Positions 37,901 to 45,126 of a stretch of 64,000 nucleotides of DNA are shown here, piece after piece. Numbering within the stretch: position 1 is the first letter of the stretch; each line of letters opens with the position of its first letter. The notes below the pieces were generated by a model, which did not search any database, was not told the DNA's origin, and saw only the letters and a list, made by a program, of their open reading frames with translations. Made by a program: the position numbers and the translations under genes. This DNA comes from Gabonibacter massiliensis (lineage in GTDB: Bacteria; Bacteroidota; Bacteroidia; Bacteroidales; Marinifilaceae): assembly GCA_001487125.1 (NCBI GenBank), contig LN913013.1, forward strand, positions 62,001 to 126,000, given 5' to 3'.

Positions 37901-38333
37901 CGGACTCAATGTTAATTTCCGCGGTATTTATATGAATGCCACTTTCAGCTACCAATGGGGTGGACAGGTTTACAACACGACGTTGATGAATCGGGTTGAG
38001 AATCCTAATATCCAGAGTGTGAATGTCGACAAACGGTTACTTACCGAAAGGTGGAAAAAACCGGGAGATATAACGCCTTATCGTAATCTTCAGAATAGTG
38101 CGAGTACGCAACCGACCAGTCGATTCGTGCAAGATGAGAATGTTTTGGAATTTACCAGTTTATCTGTCGGTTATGACTTTAAGAAAGAGTTGATAAGCAA
38201 ATGGAGATTAACGGCCTTAGGCTTGCGTTTCAACGTGAACGAGCTTGCCCGTTGGTCAACGGTAAAAGTAGAAAGGGGAACCAATTACCCGTACGCGTGG
38301 AATTATAGTTTTACCTTGAATGTAAGTTTCTAA
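34917..38333 (+). CDS. SusC/RagA TonB-dependent receptor 1 with STN domain
   Basis: About 1138 residues. After the leader comes an STN (secretin/TonB N-terminal) domain at about 40-110 (TLIKVFKEITEQSGYDFLYN), the hallmark of receptors that signal to FecR/sigma. Next is a carboxypeptidase-like regulatory domain at about 130-215 (IKGVVVDEKGVFLPGVTVLV), the plug with ESITILKDAAATAMYGSRAA continuing NG, and the SusC-type barrel ending with aromatic YSFTLNVSF. The open frame begins at a TTG (34860). The ATG at 34917 is chosen because the context ACAAATTTATGAAAAA is identical at the second susC. It forms the ligand channel with SusD. Confidence 0.95.
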   Translation: MKKKWIFAMSRGKTWLQEILFTMGRITFFILAGTMLLSAKGFPQNETVSIKMKNATLIKVFKEITEQSGYDFLYNYDLIKGESRVNVEALNVEVKELLQEILTPRGFAYEFKENLIVIRLAPKVAAQDSTKKEPILIKGVVVDEKGVFLPGVTVLVKGTTLGVATDDKGAFRIPIPRDTATLIFTFIGMQTQNVKINALKEGEVRKDLKIVMKEDKVALEDVVVTGYSNIRKESFTGNVTTVNREQLLRTNSKNMLAAVQTFDPSFRIRQSAWGSDPNSLPEINIRGESSIGMNKSLESEYMKQTQRTNLKDNPNLPVFILDGFEVDVQKIYDMDMNRVESITILKDAAATAMYGSRAANGVMVITTVAPQPGEMRVTYNFTGGLELPDLSDYNLCNAAEKLEVERLAGVYTASSPSSQPNSDQDYYNKLNQVLKGVDTDWLAQPLHNVFNHKHTIYIEGGVESIRYGVDFFYDKNGGAMKGSYRDRVGAGMSLDYRYKKLQIRNYISYAGTRSENSPYGLFSTYASQQPYLEIYDEDGEYLKYLKDGIGTKANPLFDVTLGGFDGRTRYHEFQDNLNVNLFILEGLQFKGQLSITKTTQKQESFIDPKSVYAYRNSGSYNENERGELTQSYSDSYSWNLNAMFYYNRAIEKHFINATLGINIKEDNSNSHTSVFKGFQMEGMYNPSYAKSQPDKTSVDESTNRLIGFLASINYSYNDVYLFDGSIRLDGSSQFGSDKRYAPFWSVGAGINIHNYSWLRDNWLLSRLRLRASYGSTGKVNFPAYTAVSTYEVDSEHWYYTGPATSLKYLGNPKLKWETTKTTDVGFELGFLNDRILLSANYYIKKTVDLIDQISIRPSSGFSEYRDNSGSVENKGFEIDLSATLYRDKDWIVSFMGNMGGNKNKITKLGAAAEAYNEAINEAYQNGSSYYTQYAPFTRYYKGASTTAIYAVRSAGIDPANGKEKYIKRDGSSTYTWDSNDQVVVGDELPDVQGSFGLNVNFRGIYMNATFSYQWGGQVYNTTLMNRVENPNIQSVNVDKRLLTERWKKPGDITPYRNLQNSASTQPTSRFVQDENVLEFTSLSVGYDFKKELISKWRLTALGLRFNVNELARWSTVKVERGTNYPYAWNYSFTLNVSF

Positions 38334-38350
38334 CCTAAAAAGTAATAGAA

Positions 38351-39916
38351 ATGAAAGATTATATAAAAACAGTGGTATTATTGATATCGTTTTCGTTTGC
38401 CGCTTGCGAAAGCTGGTTGGACGTGCAACCGGAAACGCAAATTACCGAAGAGTCTTTGTTAACCACGGGAGATGGTTACAGATCCGTCCTGAATGGTTTA
38501 TATAAAACCATGGGAGAGACAGCTTTGTACGGAAAAGAGTTGACTTGGGGTATGTTGGATTGTATATCTCAACAATATAAGCTGGGAGAAGATAATTTTT
38601 ATGCGGGGAAGATTTGGAGGGATTTTGCAAAACTCGACTACACGACCACTTATTCCGTCAGTTATTTGAAAAGTGTGTGGACGGATGCTTATAATATCAT
38701 CGCCAATGCTAACAATTTGATACAGAATCTAAAAAATGCAAGTCCCGATCTTTTTTCTCAAGGAGAGATGGAAAAGAACCTTATTTTGGGAGAGGCTTAC
38801 GCTTGTCGGGCTTTTATGCATTTCGATATGTTGCGGTTGTTTGCTCCGGCTCCGGTCAATGACGATGGAAAAGCTTATGTTCCCTATGTAGAAGCTTATC
38901 CCAGCCTCTATTCTCAAAAATTGGGCGTACAGTCTTGTATCGATAAAATAATAACCGATTTGGAACAGGCTCGTCCGCTTGTTGTTGTCTGGGATACTTC
39001 TCTCGTGGGAAGAGGAACTTTAATCAGAGGAGAGAGTAGATTCCATAATACGTTCGTGTTCGGAACGGAAATTTACGGTAATCAGACCCTGAATGTGGAG
39101 AGCTTCTTCAAAGGACGCGGATATCGCATGCACTATTTTGCTGTAACGGCTTTGTTGGCAAGAGCCTATCAATATGCCGGAAGGTATCAGGAGGCCTATG
39201 AATGTGCAAAAGAGGTGTTGGAATTTAAGGTGAAGAGTAATTACGGTAACGAGTTAGCATTCGATAAGGATGATTTTTCCGGAGTCAGTTCTACCAATTG
39301 GAATAATAAAAAAGATCTGAAAACGATCAGTAACCTGATTTTCGGTGTGTATAATGAAAATGCTTATGAAGATTTCGGGTTGTCTTACAGTTATGCGCCG
39401 GAATATACGGGAAGTGCGGGATGGTTCGTGCTTAATCTCGATGGACAGAAAGTTTTCCAGAATTATGCGGGAGTGGACGAATCCGACCGCGATTATCGTT
39501 ATTTGCGTTTGACCTATCTTGCCGGAGGAGAGTATCCTATTTCAGGAAAGTATTATTGTAGTACGGATGAGACGACCCGGGATTATAATGCCACGGTTAT
39601 CCCGTTGATTCGTGCGACAGAGATGAAATACATTATGGCGGAGTACTACGCTCGTCAAAATAATTTCCCTGAAGCTAAAAAAATATTGGAAGATATTCGT
39701 AAGGCGAGAGGATGCGTTGAGTCCCTTAGTATTTCCAGTTGGGCGGATTTTGTAAGCGAATTGATCCGGGATGCCCGCAGAGAGTGGATCGGTGAAGGAC
39801 AATTATTCTATTTATACAAGCGTTTGAATGCCAGTGTGGATTTCGGTAATGGAACGGTTCGTCCTTTTACTCGTAGTGAATATTTGTTGCCGATACCGAC
39901 GAATGAAGGATTATGA
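38351..39916 (+). CDS. SusD/RagB lipoprotein 1
   Basis: A 521-residue surface lipoprotein. The lipobox ends at Cys in SFAAC (about residue 19), followed by the SusD opening ESWLDVQPETQITEESLLTT. TPR-like helices follow (LGEAYACRAFMHFDMLRLFA). The C-terminal RDARREWIGEGQLFYLYKRL is the family's conserved region. SusD caps the SusC barrel and binds ligand. It lies 17 nt after susC. The substrate cannot be deduced; the absence of glycosidases nearby argues against a classic polysaccharide locus. Confidence 0.94.
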   Translation: MKDYIKTVVLLISFSFAACESWLDVQPETQITEESLLTTGDGYRSVLNGLYKTMGETALYGKELTWGMLDCISQQYKLGEDNFYAGKIWRDFAKLDYTTTYSVSYLKSVWTDAYNIIANANNLIQNLKNASPDLFSQGEMEKNLILGEAYACRAFMHFDMLRLFAPAPVNDDGKAYVPYVEAYPSLYSQKLGVQSCIDKIITDLEQARPLVVVWDTSLVGRGTLIRGESRFHNTFVFGTEIYGNQTLNVESFFKGRGYRMHYFAVTALLARAYQYAGRYQEAYECAKEVLEFKVKSNYGNELAFDKDDFSGVSSTNWNNKKDLKTISNLIFGVYNENAYEDFGLSYSYAPEYTGSAGWFVLNLDGQKVFQNYAGVDESDRDYRYLRLTYLAGGEYPISGKYYCSTDETTRDYNATVIPLIRATEMKYIMAEYYARQNNFPEAKKILEDIRKARGCVESLSISSWADFVSELIRDARREWIGEGQLFYLYKRLNASVDFGNGTVRPFTRSEYLLPIPTNEGL

Positions 39917-39939
39917 TAAATTTTAAATGATTTATAGAT

Positions 39940-40689
39940 ATGAAAAAGAGTATATATTTAAGTTTCCTTCTTTGTTTATTCTGGGCCTGTGAAGAAGAGA
40001 AAATTTTTACGTTTGCGGATCGTCCCGAAGTTTTTTTCGATAAATTTTATATGGATGCTATCTATCCCGGTACGGAAGGGGCCGATTCGACCGAGGTTTC
40101 TTTCTTCCATTATCCTGATGGAACCAAGGATATAGAAGTTCCGCTTGTAGTCTGTCTTTCCGGAAATCTTTTGACGGAAGACCTTACGTTCGGGTTAAAA
40201 GCCGTTACGGAAGGAAGTACGGGAGAGGAAGGAAAGGAGTTTACCCTGGATCCCTCTTATACGTTTAAGTCGACAACTGTGGGAGAAGATGCCGTGGACA
40301 TAAGAGATACCATCTACTTGAAAATACACCGGACAGCTAAAATGGATGTAGCTCCCGTGCGGATTATCGTGGAATTGGTTCCCGGCGAAAAACTAGCCTT
40401 AGGACAATGGGAGAGGAGAAGGGCGATTATCGTCGTTTCGACGCAAGTATCACCGCCTGATTGGTGGGATGGCGAGGTAACGAGTTATCTGTTAGGAAAA
40501 TATTCGGAGAAGAAGTTCAAATTATTCATGAGCGAAATCGATAAGAAGGGAGAGATGAGTAAAGAGCTGATCGCGGAATCTCCCGACAGGGCTAAACAAC
40601 TTGTTTTACAGTTTAAAGAGTGGTTGCTGGAACAAAATCCTCGGATATACGACGATGAAAATAACGAGTACATGCAAGTGATGTTGTAA
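39940..40689 (+). CDS. DUF4843 lipoprotein 1
   Basis: A 249-residue lipoprotein with lipobox FWAC (Cys17). The body is beta-rich, with RPEVFFDKFYMDAIYPGTEG, then VSFFHYPDGTKDIEVPLVVC, and a second part ending with helices (AKQLVLQFKEWLLEQNPRIY). This arrangement fits DUF4843 proteins that follow SusD in FecI/FecR-regulated loci and probably sit at the surface as extra binding subunits. It lies 23 nt after susD and 17 nt before the PKD-like gene. Function is unproven. Confidence 0.82.
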   Translation: MKKSIYLSFLLCLFWACEEEKIFTFADRPEVFFDKFYMDAIYPGTEGADSTEVSFFHYPDGTKDIEVPLVVCLSGNLLTEDLTFGLKAVTEGSTGEEGKEFTLDPSYTFKSTTVGEDAVDIRDTIYLKIHRTAKMDVAPVRIIVELVPGEKLALGQWERRRAIIVVSTQVSPPDWWDGEVTSYLLGKYSEKKFKLFMSEIDKKGEMSKELIAESPDRAKQLVLQFKEWLLEQNPRIYDDENNEYMQVML

Positions 40690-40706
40690 TTTAAAATGAA
40701 GTTATT

Positions 40707-42299
40707 ATGATGAAAAACAAAATATTGTTAGGATGTTTATTCCTCGCCGCCTTATTGATAGGTTGTTTCGATGACGAGGGAACATATGACTACAAGGAGA
40801 TCAACGGTCCGGTATGGGATTATAATTACTCCTCTTCTCCGGTTTATATTCGTGCTTACGAGGGGGATTCCACGAAGGCGACGGTTCCGATGCATTTCGA
40901 AGGAGATTCTTCTAATTTTAGATTCGAATGGAGAACTTACGACGGGAAACTTTTCTGTGAGGAAAGAGTGTTGGCGATATCTACGGATACCTTGTTTTCG
41001 AGATTGGGGATTACCTCTTATACGGAGATTCCTCAAACCGGAACCTTCACCGCCGTTGACCAGTCAACCGGAATGAAGTTCGTTGCAAGACTTTGGTTTT
41101 ATACTTATGGAAGATACAGAAGAGGCAACGTCTTGATTTTGTCCGAGAACGGCAGTAATGCCAAATTGTCGTGTTATTCGCAAAAAACAGAAACCGTTAA
41201 CGGGGTGAGTAAAGTGGTTTATAGTTTGCAGGATAATGTTTTTGAAGTAGCAAATGCCGATATGAAATTGGAGGGAACACCTCGCGGATTGTACGCGAAT
41301 CATGACAACGCGATCTCTTCTTCCATGGCGGCGACGACGGTATTGACGAGTAAGGGTATATACGTGGTCAATAACGAGAATATGAAATTCGCCGGGGAGT
41401 TGAAGGATGAATTTATGAGCGGAGCTCCTGCTAATTTTGATGTCGTGAGTGCGTTCCATCGCAGTCGGCTTTCTTTGTTGGCAACGGCAGACGGAAAGTT
41501 ATACCAGAGAGTTAAAACGGCCAGTTGGTTGGGAGGAAAATTCCAGTCGGAACCTTATATTGTAGATGAAAAAGGATATCAAGTGACGGGCTTCGGTTTA
41601 GGACGTACTCCCTCGGGGGGATATATTTCACCTTGTTGGGACGAGAAAAACCGGAGAATATTGATGATTAAGATGAATTCTGAGCCCTTTAATATTTTCC
41701 CTTTGACTTACGTGGAGGGTGCCGAGTATCCGGATCCGGTCTGGGCTATGCCGGAAGGAACAGAGGTGCTGCACCTGTTTGCGGGAGAGTATTACAATTA
41801 TCTGGGAAATGTGTATAAATATTCGATCATTTACAATGACAAGGATGGAAAAACTTGGTTGACCGATTTTATTGTCAATCGGGCTACCGGTTTGGTCGTT
41901 CAACATGAAGAGGCCGGTAAACAAGCGTTCCCGGGAGGAAATTTGCCCAAAGGAACGAAGTTTTTGACTTCGGCCGCCAATTACGGTGCTCCGATATCCA
42001 ATAACTATATTTTCTATTCCAAAGGAAAAGAGATTCATTACGTGAACCGGGAAAATAATACGACCGGAAGCTTAATGAGCAGTCCGTTTGTTGCCAATGT
42101 TGTGGCGTTTATTTATAACGCGTATAATATAGATTACAACAGATTGTATGTCGCTTTGGAAAACGGAGACTTTTTTGCAATTGACATATCTAATATCATT
42201 ACTCCTAAGATCATAGAAGAGACGAGATTTAACGTGGGTGGAAAGATTGTTGACCTTTTGGAGTTGGCCTATAATAGTTATACCGATTTTTATAAATGA
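40707..42299 (+). CDS. PKD-like family lipoprotein
   Basis: A 530-residue lipoprotein (lipobox LLIGC, about Cys20). An N-terminal beta-sandwich segment with TYDYKEINGPVWDYNYSSSP and FRFEWRTYDGK resembles the PKD-like domain; the rest shows repeated strands and Trp/Tyr-rich blades (GKTWLTDFIVNRATGLVVQH) consistent with a propeller-type domain. Proteins of this class accompany SusC/SusD/DUF4843 in Bacteroidales. It is probably a surface-exposed substrate-binding lipoprotein. It is the last gene before a strong terminator. Confidence 0.78.
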   Translation: MMKNKILLGCLFLAALLIGCFDDEGTYDYKEINGPVWDYNYSSSPVYIRAYEGDSTKATVPMHFEGDSSNFRFEWRTYDGKLFCEERVLAISTDTLFSRLGITSYTEIPQTGTFTAVDQSTGMKFVARLWFYTYGRYRRGNVLILSENGSNAKLSCYSQKTETVNGVSKVVYSLQDNVFEVANADMKLEGTPRGLYANHDNAISSSMAATTVLTSKGIYVVNNENMKFAGELKDEFMSGAPANFDVVSAFHRSRLSLLATADGKLYQRVKTASWLGGKFQSEPYIVDEKGYQVTGFGLGRTPSGGYISPCWDEKNRRILMIKMNSEPFNIFPLTYVEGAEYPDPVWAMPEGTEVLHLFAGEYYNYLGNVYKYSIIYNDKDGKTWLTDFIVNRATGLVVQHEEAGKQAFPGGNLPKGTKFLTSAANYGAPISNNYIFYSKGKEIHYVNRENNTTGSLMSSPFVANVVAFIYNAYNIDYNRLYVALENGDFFAIDISNIITPKIIEETRFNVGGKIVDLLELAYNSYTDFYK

Positions 42300-42333
42300 T
42301 GATTTGTAAAAAGATTTTGGTAGATGACTAATG

Positions 42334-42368
42334 GAAGGTATTCCAAAAGTATCTTTTGGAATACCTTC
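42334..42368 (+). terminator. strong terminator of susCD module 1
   Basis: A perfect 16-bp stem, 42334-42349 (GAAGGTATTCCAAAAG) with 42353-42368, and a 3-nt TAT loop, followed by TTTCC. It separates the SusCD module from the metzincin genes, so those probably have their own promoter in 42369-42468. Confidence 0.8.
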
Positions 42369-42468
42369 TTTCCTGAATATTTAATTGATTTATAGAACCA
42401 TAACGGTTTGGTAACTGTTGTGGAATGGGAATGTTATATTGTATTTGTAAAATTGAAAAGAATTGGTA

Positions 42469-45123
42469 ATGAAAAAAAGAGTTGTGATTTTCTTTATCGT
42501 GTTTGCTTTATTCGGAAGCGGACAGCTTGCCTTTGCAAAGCAAAAGAAAAAGGACAAGCTTCAGCCGAAGAGCGAAACTGCTTACGATAAATTGTTTAAA
42601 GGGAAAGCCTGTGAAACGGCAAGAGGTCTTTTCACCATACACAAGATGGATGGTAAGGTTTATTTCGAGATCCCGTTGACTTTATTGGACCGTGAAATGC
42701 TGCTGGGTTCAACCATATCGGAGACGACAAGCAACTGGTTCGGTAGCGTGGGAGAGAAACCGACGGACCCCTTGCACGTTGTATTCACGAGAAGAGATTC
42801 TCTCGTGAGCTTATGTAAAGTGAACACGATGTACACCACGGAAGTGGAAAACTTGAAAGAACGCGTTAAGGCAAGCACACGACCTGCCACGTTATACAAC
42901 ACCGGGATCCTCGCTTACACTCCGGACAGCACGGCGGTGGTAATCGACGTGACCGATTTCTTTATCAGCGATAACGAGGAGTTGACCCCGTTTTCTCCAT
43001 ACGCACCGATCCTCGGAAACGGTCGTTGGATCGTCAAAGAGTTTAAAAAGGATAAATCCCAGCTGGGGAAGGTGAAGTCTTTCTCTGATAATGCGAGCGT
43101 GCAGTCCTCTTTAAGTTACGAGGTAAATGTTCGCGACGGTCGGTATTACTACATTTACAAGTTACCTTTCACGTCGGTATTGACCCGCAGTTTTATCCTT
43201 TTACCTGACGAGCCGATGCGTCCCCGCCTGGCTGATCCCCGTATCGGTATTTTTTACCAGGGGGTATCCTCTTTCAGTCACGACAATAAAGGAGTCGAGG
43301 CCCTTTATTATGCGACTCGCTGGCGTCTGGAACCTTCGGACGAATCGGCCTATCGTTCGGGGCAGCTGGTAGAGCCTAAAAAACCTATCGTCTGGTATGT
43401 TGATAACGCCTTTCCCGAGAGTTGGAAAAAATACATCAAAGCCGGAGTGGAGGAGTGGCAGGCTGCCTTCGAGAAGATAGGCTTTAAAAACGCCATAATC
43501 GCGAGGGACTTCCCGACGGACGATCCGGAGTTCGATCCCGATAACCTGAAGTATTCTTGCGTGAGGTACTCCCCTTCCTGGATCGCTAATGCCATGGGCC
43601 CCTCTTGGACGGACCCTCGCACGGGAGAGATATTGAACGCTTCCGTTTACCTTTACCATAACATGGTAGAGTTGGTCACGAACTGGCGTTTCCTGCAAAC
43701 GGCGCCGGCAGATCCGGACGTGCGTAAGGTCGCTTTTGACGAGGAGACCCTTGGTAATTGTATCCGTTACGTGGTGGCGCACGAGGTGGGGCACTGCCTG
43801 GCCTTGATGCACAATATGGCGGGTTCTTCCTCGATCCCGACGGACTCGTTGCGTTCACCCTCTTTCACCCAAAAACATGGAACTACGTACTCGATCATGG
43901 ATTACGCCCGTAACAACTACGTGGCCCAACCTGGCGATAAAGAGAGAGGGGTAAAATTGACTCCCCCCAACCTGGGCTTGTACGACTTGTACGCTATCGC
44001 CTGGTTATACACTCCTCTATTGGATGTCAAGAGCGCTCGAGATGAAGTTCCGACATTGAACCGGTGGATCAGCGAGAAATCTGGCGATCCCGTTTATCGT
44101 TACGGCAAACAACAGATATATTCACGTTTTGACCCGAGCTCAATCGAGGAAGATTTGGGAGACGACGCTATAAAGTCGGCGACCTACGGCGTGAAAAACT
44201 TGAAACACGTGCTCTCGAACATGAGTGCCTGGGTAGGAAAAGACGATCCCGACCTGGCGTTCCGGGAGAACATGTACAACGAGATTATTTACCAGTACGT
44301 TCGGTACGTGAACCACGTTTTATTGAATATCGGCGGTATTTACTTGAACGAGCGTTATGACGGAGATTCCCGCCCCAGTTATTCCGTGGTTCCGAGAGAG
44401 AAACAACGCCGTGCGTTTCACTTTTTGTTGAGCCAGATCGGTGATCTTGATTGGCTTGACGCTAAAGAGTTGCAATCTAAATGGCCGTTGCGGAGCGAAA
44501 TCTCGTCCGAACTGGAAGACAAAATCTTCGGAGCGGTGATGAGCCGGTTGGGGAGTGTCACTTTAACGGCGGTGAAAGATGAAAATAAGGATACTTACAC
44601 CCCCCGGGAATTTTTAAATGACGTTCAAGAGTTCGTTTTCAAACCGACCAGACAGGGTAAGACCCTTTCGGTGTCGGAGAAGAAACTCCAGATGAAATTG
44701 CTTGCCAATATCATGTTGTTCTCGGACGTGGCGAAGAAAGGAATCTCGGGTGACCCGTTCTCGATCGTTTCCGGTAGCGGGCTCGTGGATGTCCCGGAAG
44801 TGGTGAAGACGTTTCACCGTGAAAAATACGGGATGTTATCTACGGAGTGGATGGGCATGTATTCGGACTTTCCGCGTGTCGAGGCTTGCAAGGAGGTGCC
44901 TGCACTTGAACGGGGTACGAGCTTGGAACATTTAGAGCGTCAGGGTTTCGGTTACTGGGTGAATGTCAATTCGAATACGGTAGTTGAGCCTCTTGATCAC
45001 CTCTATTTCGACATGTTGAAAAAGATACAGTCCCTGGTTAAATCGAAATCCAATACCGGTTCTGCCGATACCCGTCAACATTACCGTTTACTACTTTATA
45101 AACTGGAACAGGCGTTGAAATAA
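42469..45123 (+). CDS. zinc-dependent metzincin (DUF5117/DUF5118 type), catalytic copy
   Basis: About 884 residues with a signal peptide (LAFAKQ). N-terminal DUF5118/DUF5117-like regions have GLFTIHKMDGKVYFEIPLTL and DEPMRPRLADPRIGIFYQG. The Met-zincin domain (about 400-520) carries VVAHEVGHCLALMHNM, a complete HExxHxxxxxH zinc site (H438, E439, H442, H448), and the Met-turn in YSIMDYARNNYVAQPGD. It is a secreted, probably periplasmic or surface, endopeptidase. The frame opens at TTG 42463; ATG 42469 is preferred. A co-directional paralogue follows after 3 nt. Codons end in C/G more often than in the SusCD genes. Confidence 0.9.
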   Translation: MKKRVVIFFIVFALFGSGQLAFAKQKKKDKLQPKSETAYDKLFKGKACETARGLFTIHKMDGKVYFEIPLTLLDREMLLGSTISETTSNWFGSVGEKPTDPLHVVFTRRDSLVSLCKVNTMYTTEVENLKERVKASTRPATLYNTGILAYTPDSTAVVIDVTDFFISDNEELTPFSPYAPILGNGRWIVKEFKKDKSQLGKVKSFSDNASVQSSLSYEVNVRDGRYYYIYKLPFTSVLTRSFILLPDEPMRPRLADPRIGIFYQGVSSFSHDNKGVEALYYATRWRLEPSDESAYRSGQLVEPKKPIVWYVDNAFPESWKKYIKAGVEEWQAAFEKIGFKNAIIARDFPTDDPEFDPDNLKYSCVRYSPSWIANAMGPSWTDPRTGEILNASVYLYHNMVELVTNWRFLQTAPADPDVRKVAFDEETLGNCIRYVVAHEVGHCLALMHNMAGSSSIPTDSLRSPSFTQKHGTTYSIMDYARNNYVAQPGDKERGVKLTPPNLGLYDLYAIAWLYTPLLDVKSARDEVPTLNRWISEKSGDPVYRYGKQQIYSRFDPSSIEEDLGDDAIKSATYGVKNLKHVLSNMSAWVGKDDPDLAFRENMYNEIIYQYVRYVNHVLLNIGGIYLNERYDGDSRPSYSVVPREKQRRAFHFLLSQIGDLDWLDAKELQSKWPLRSEISSELEDKIFGAVMSRLGSVTLTAVKDENKDTYTPREFLNDVQEFVFKPTRQGKTLSVSEKKLQMKLLANIMLFSDVAKKGISGDPFSIVSGSGLVDVPEVVKTFHREKYGMLSTEWMGMYSDFPRVEACKEVPALERGTSLEHLERQGFGYWVNVNSNTVVEPLDHLYFDMLKKIQSLVKSKSNTGSADTRQHYRLLLYKLEQALK

Positions 45124-45126
45124 TTC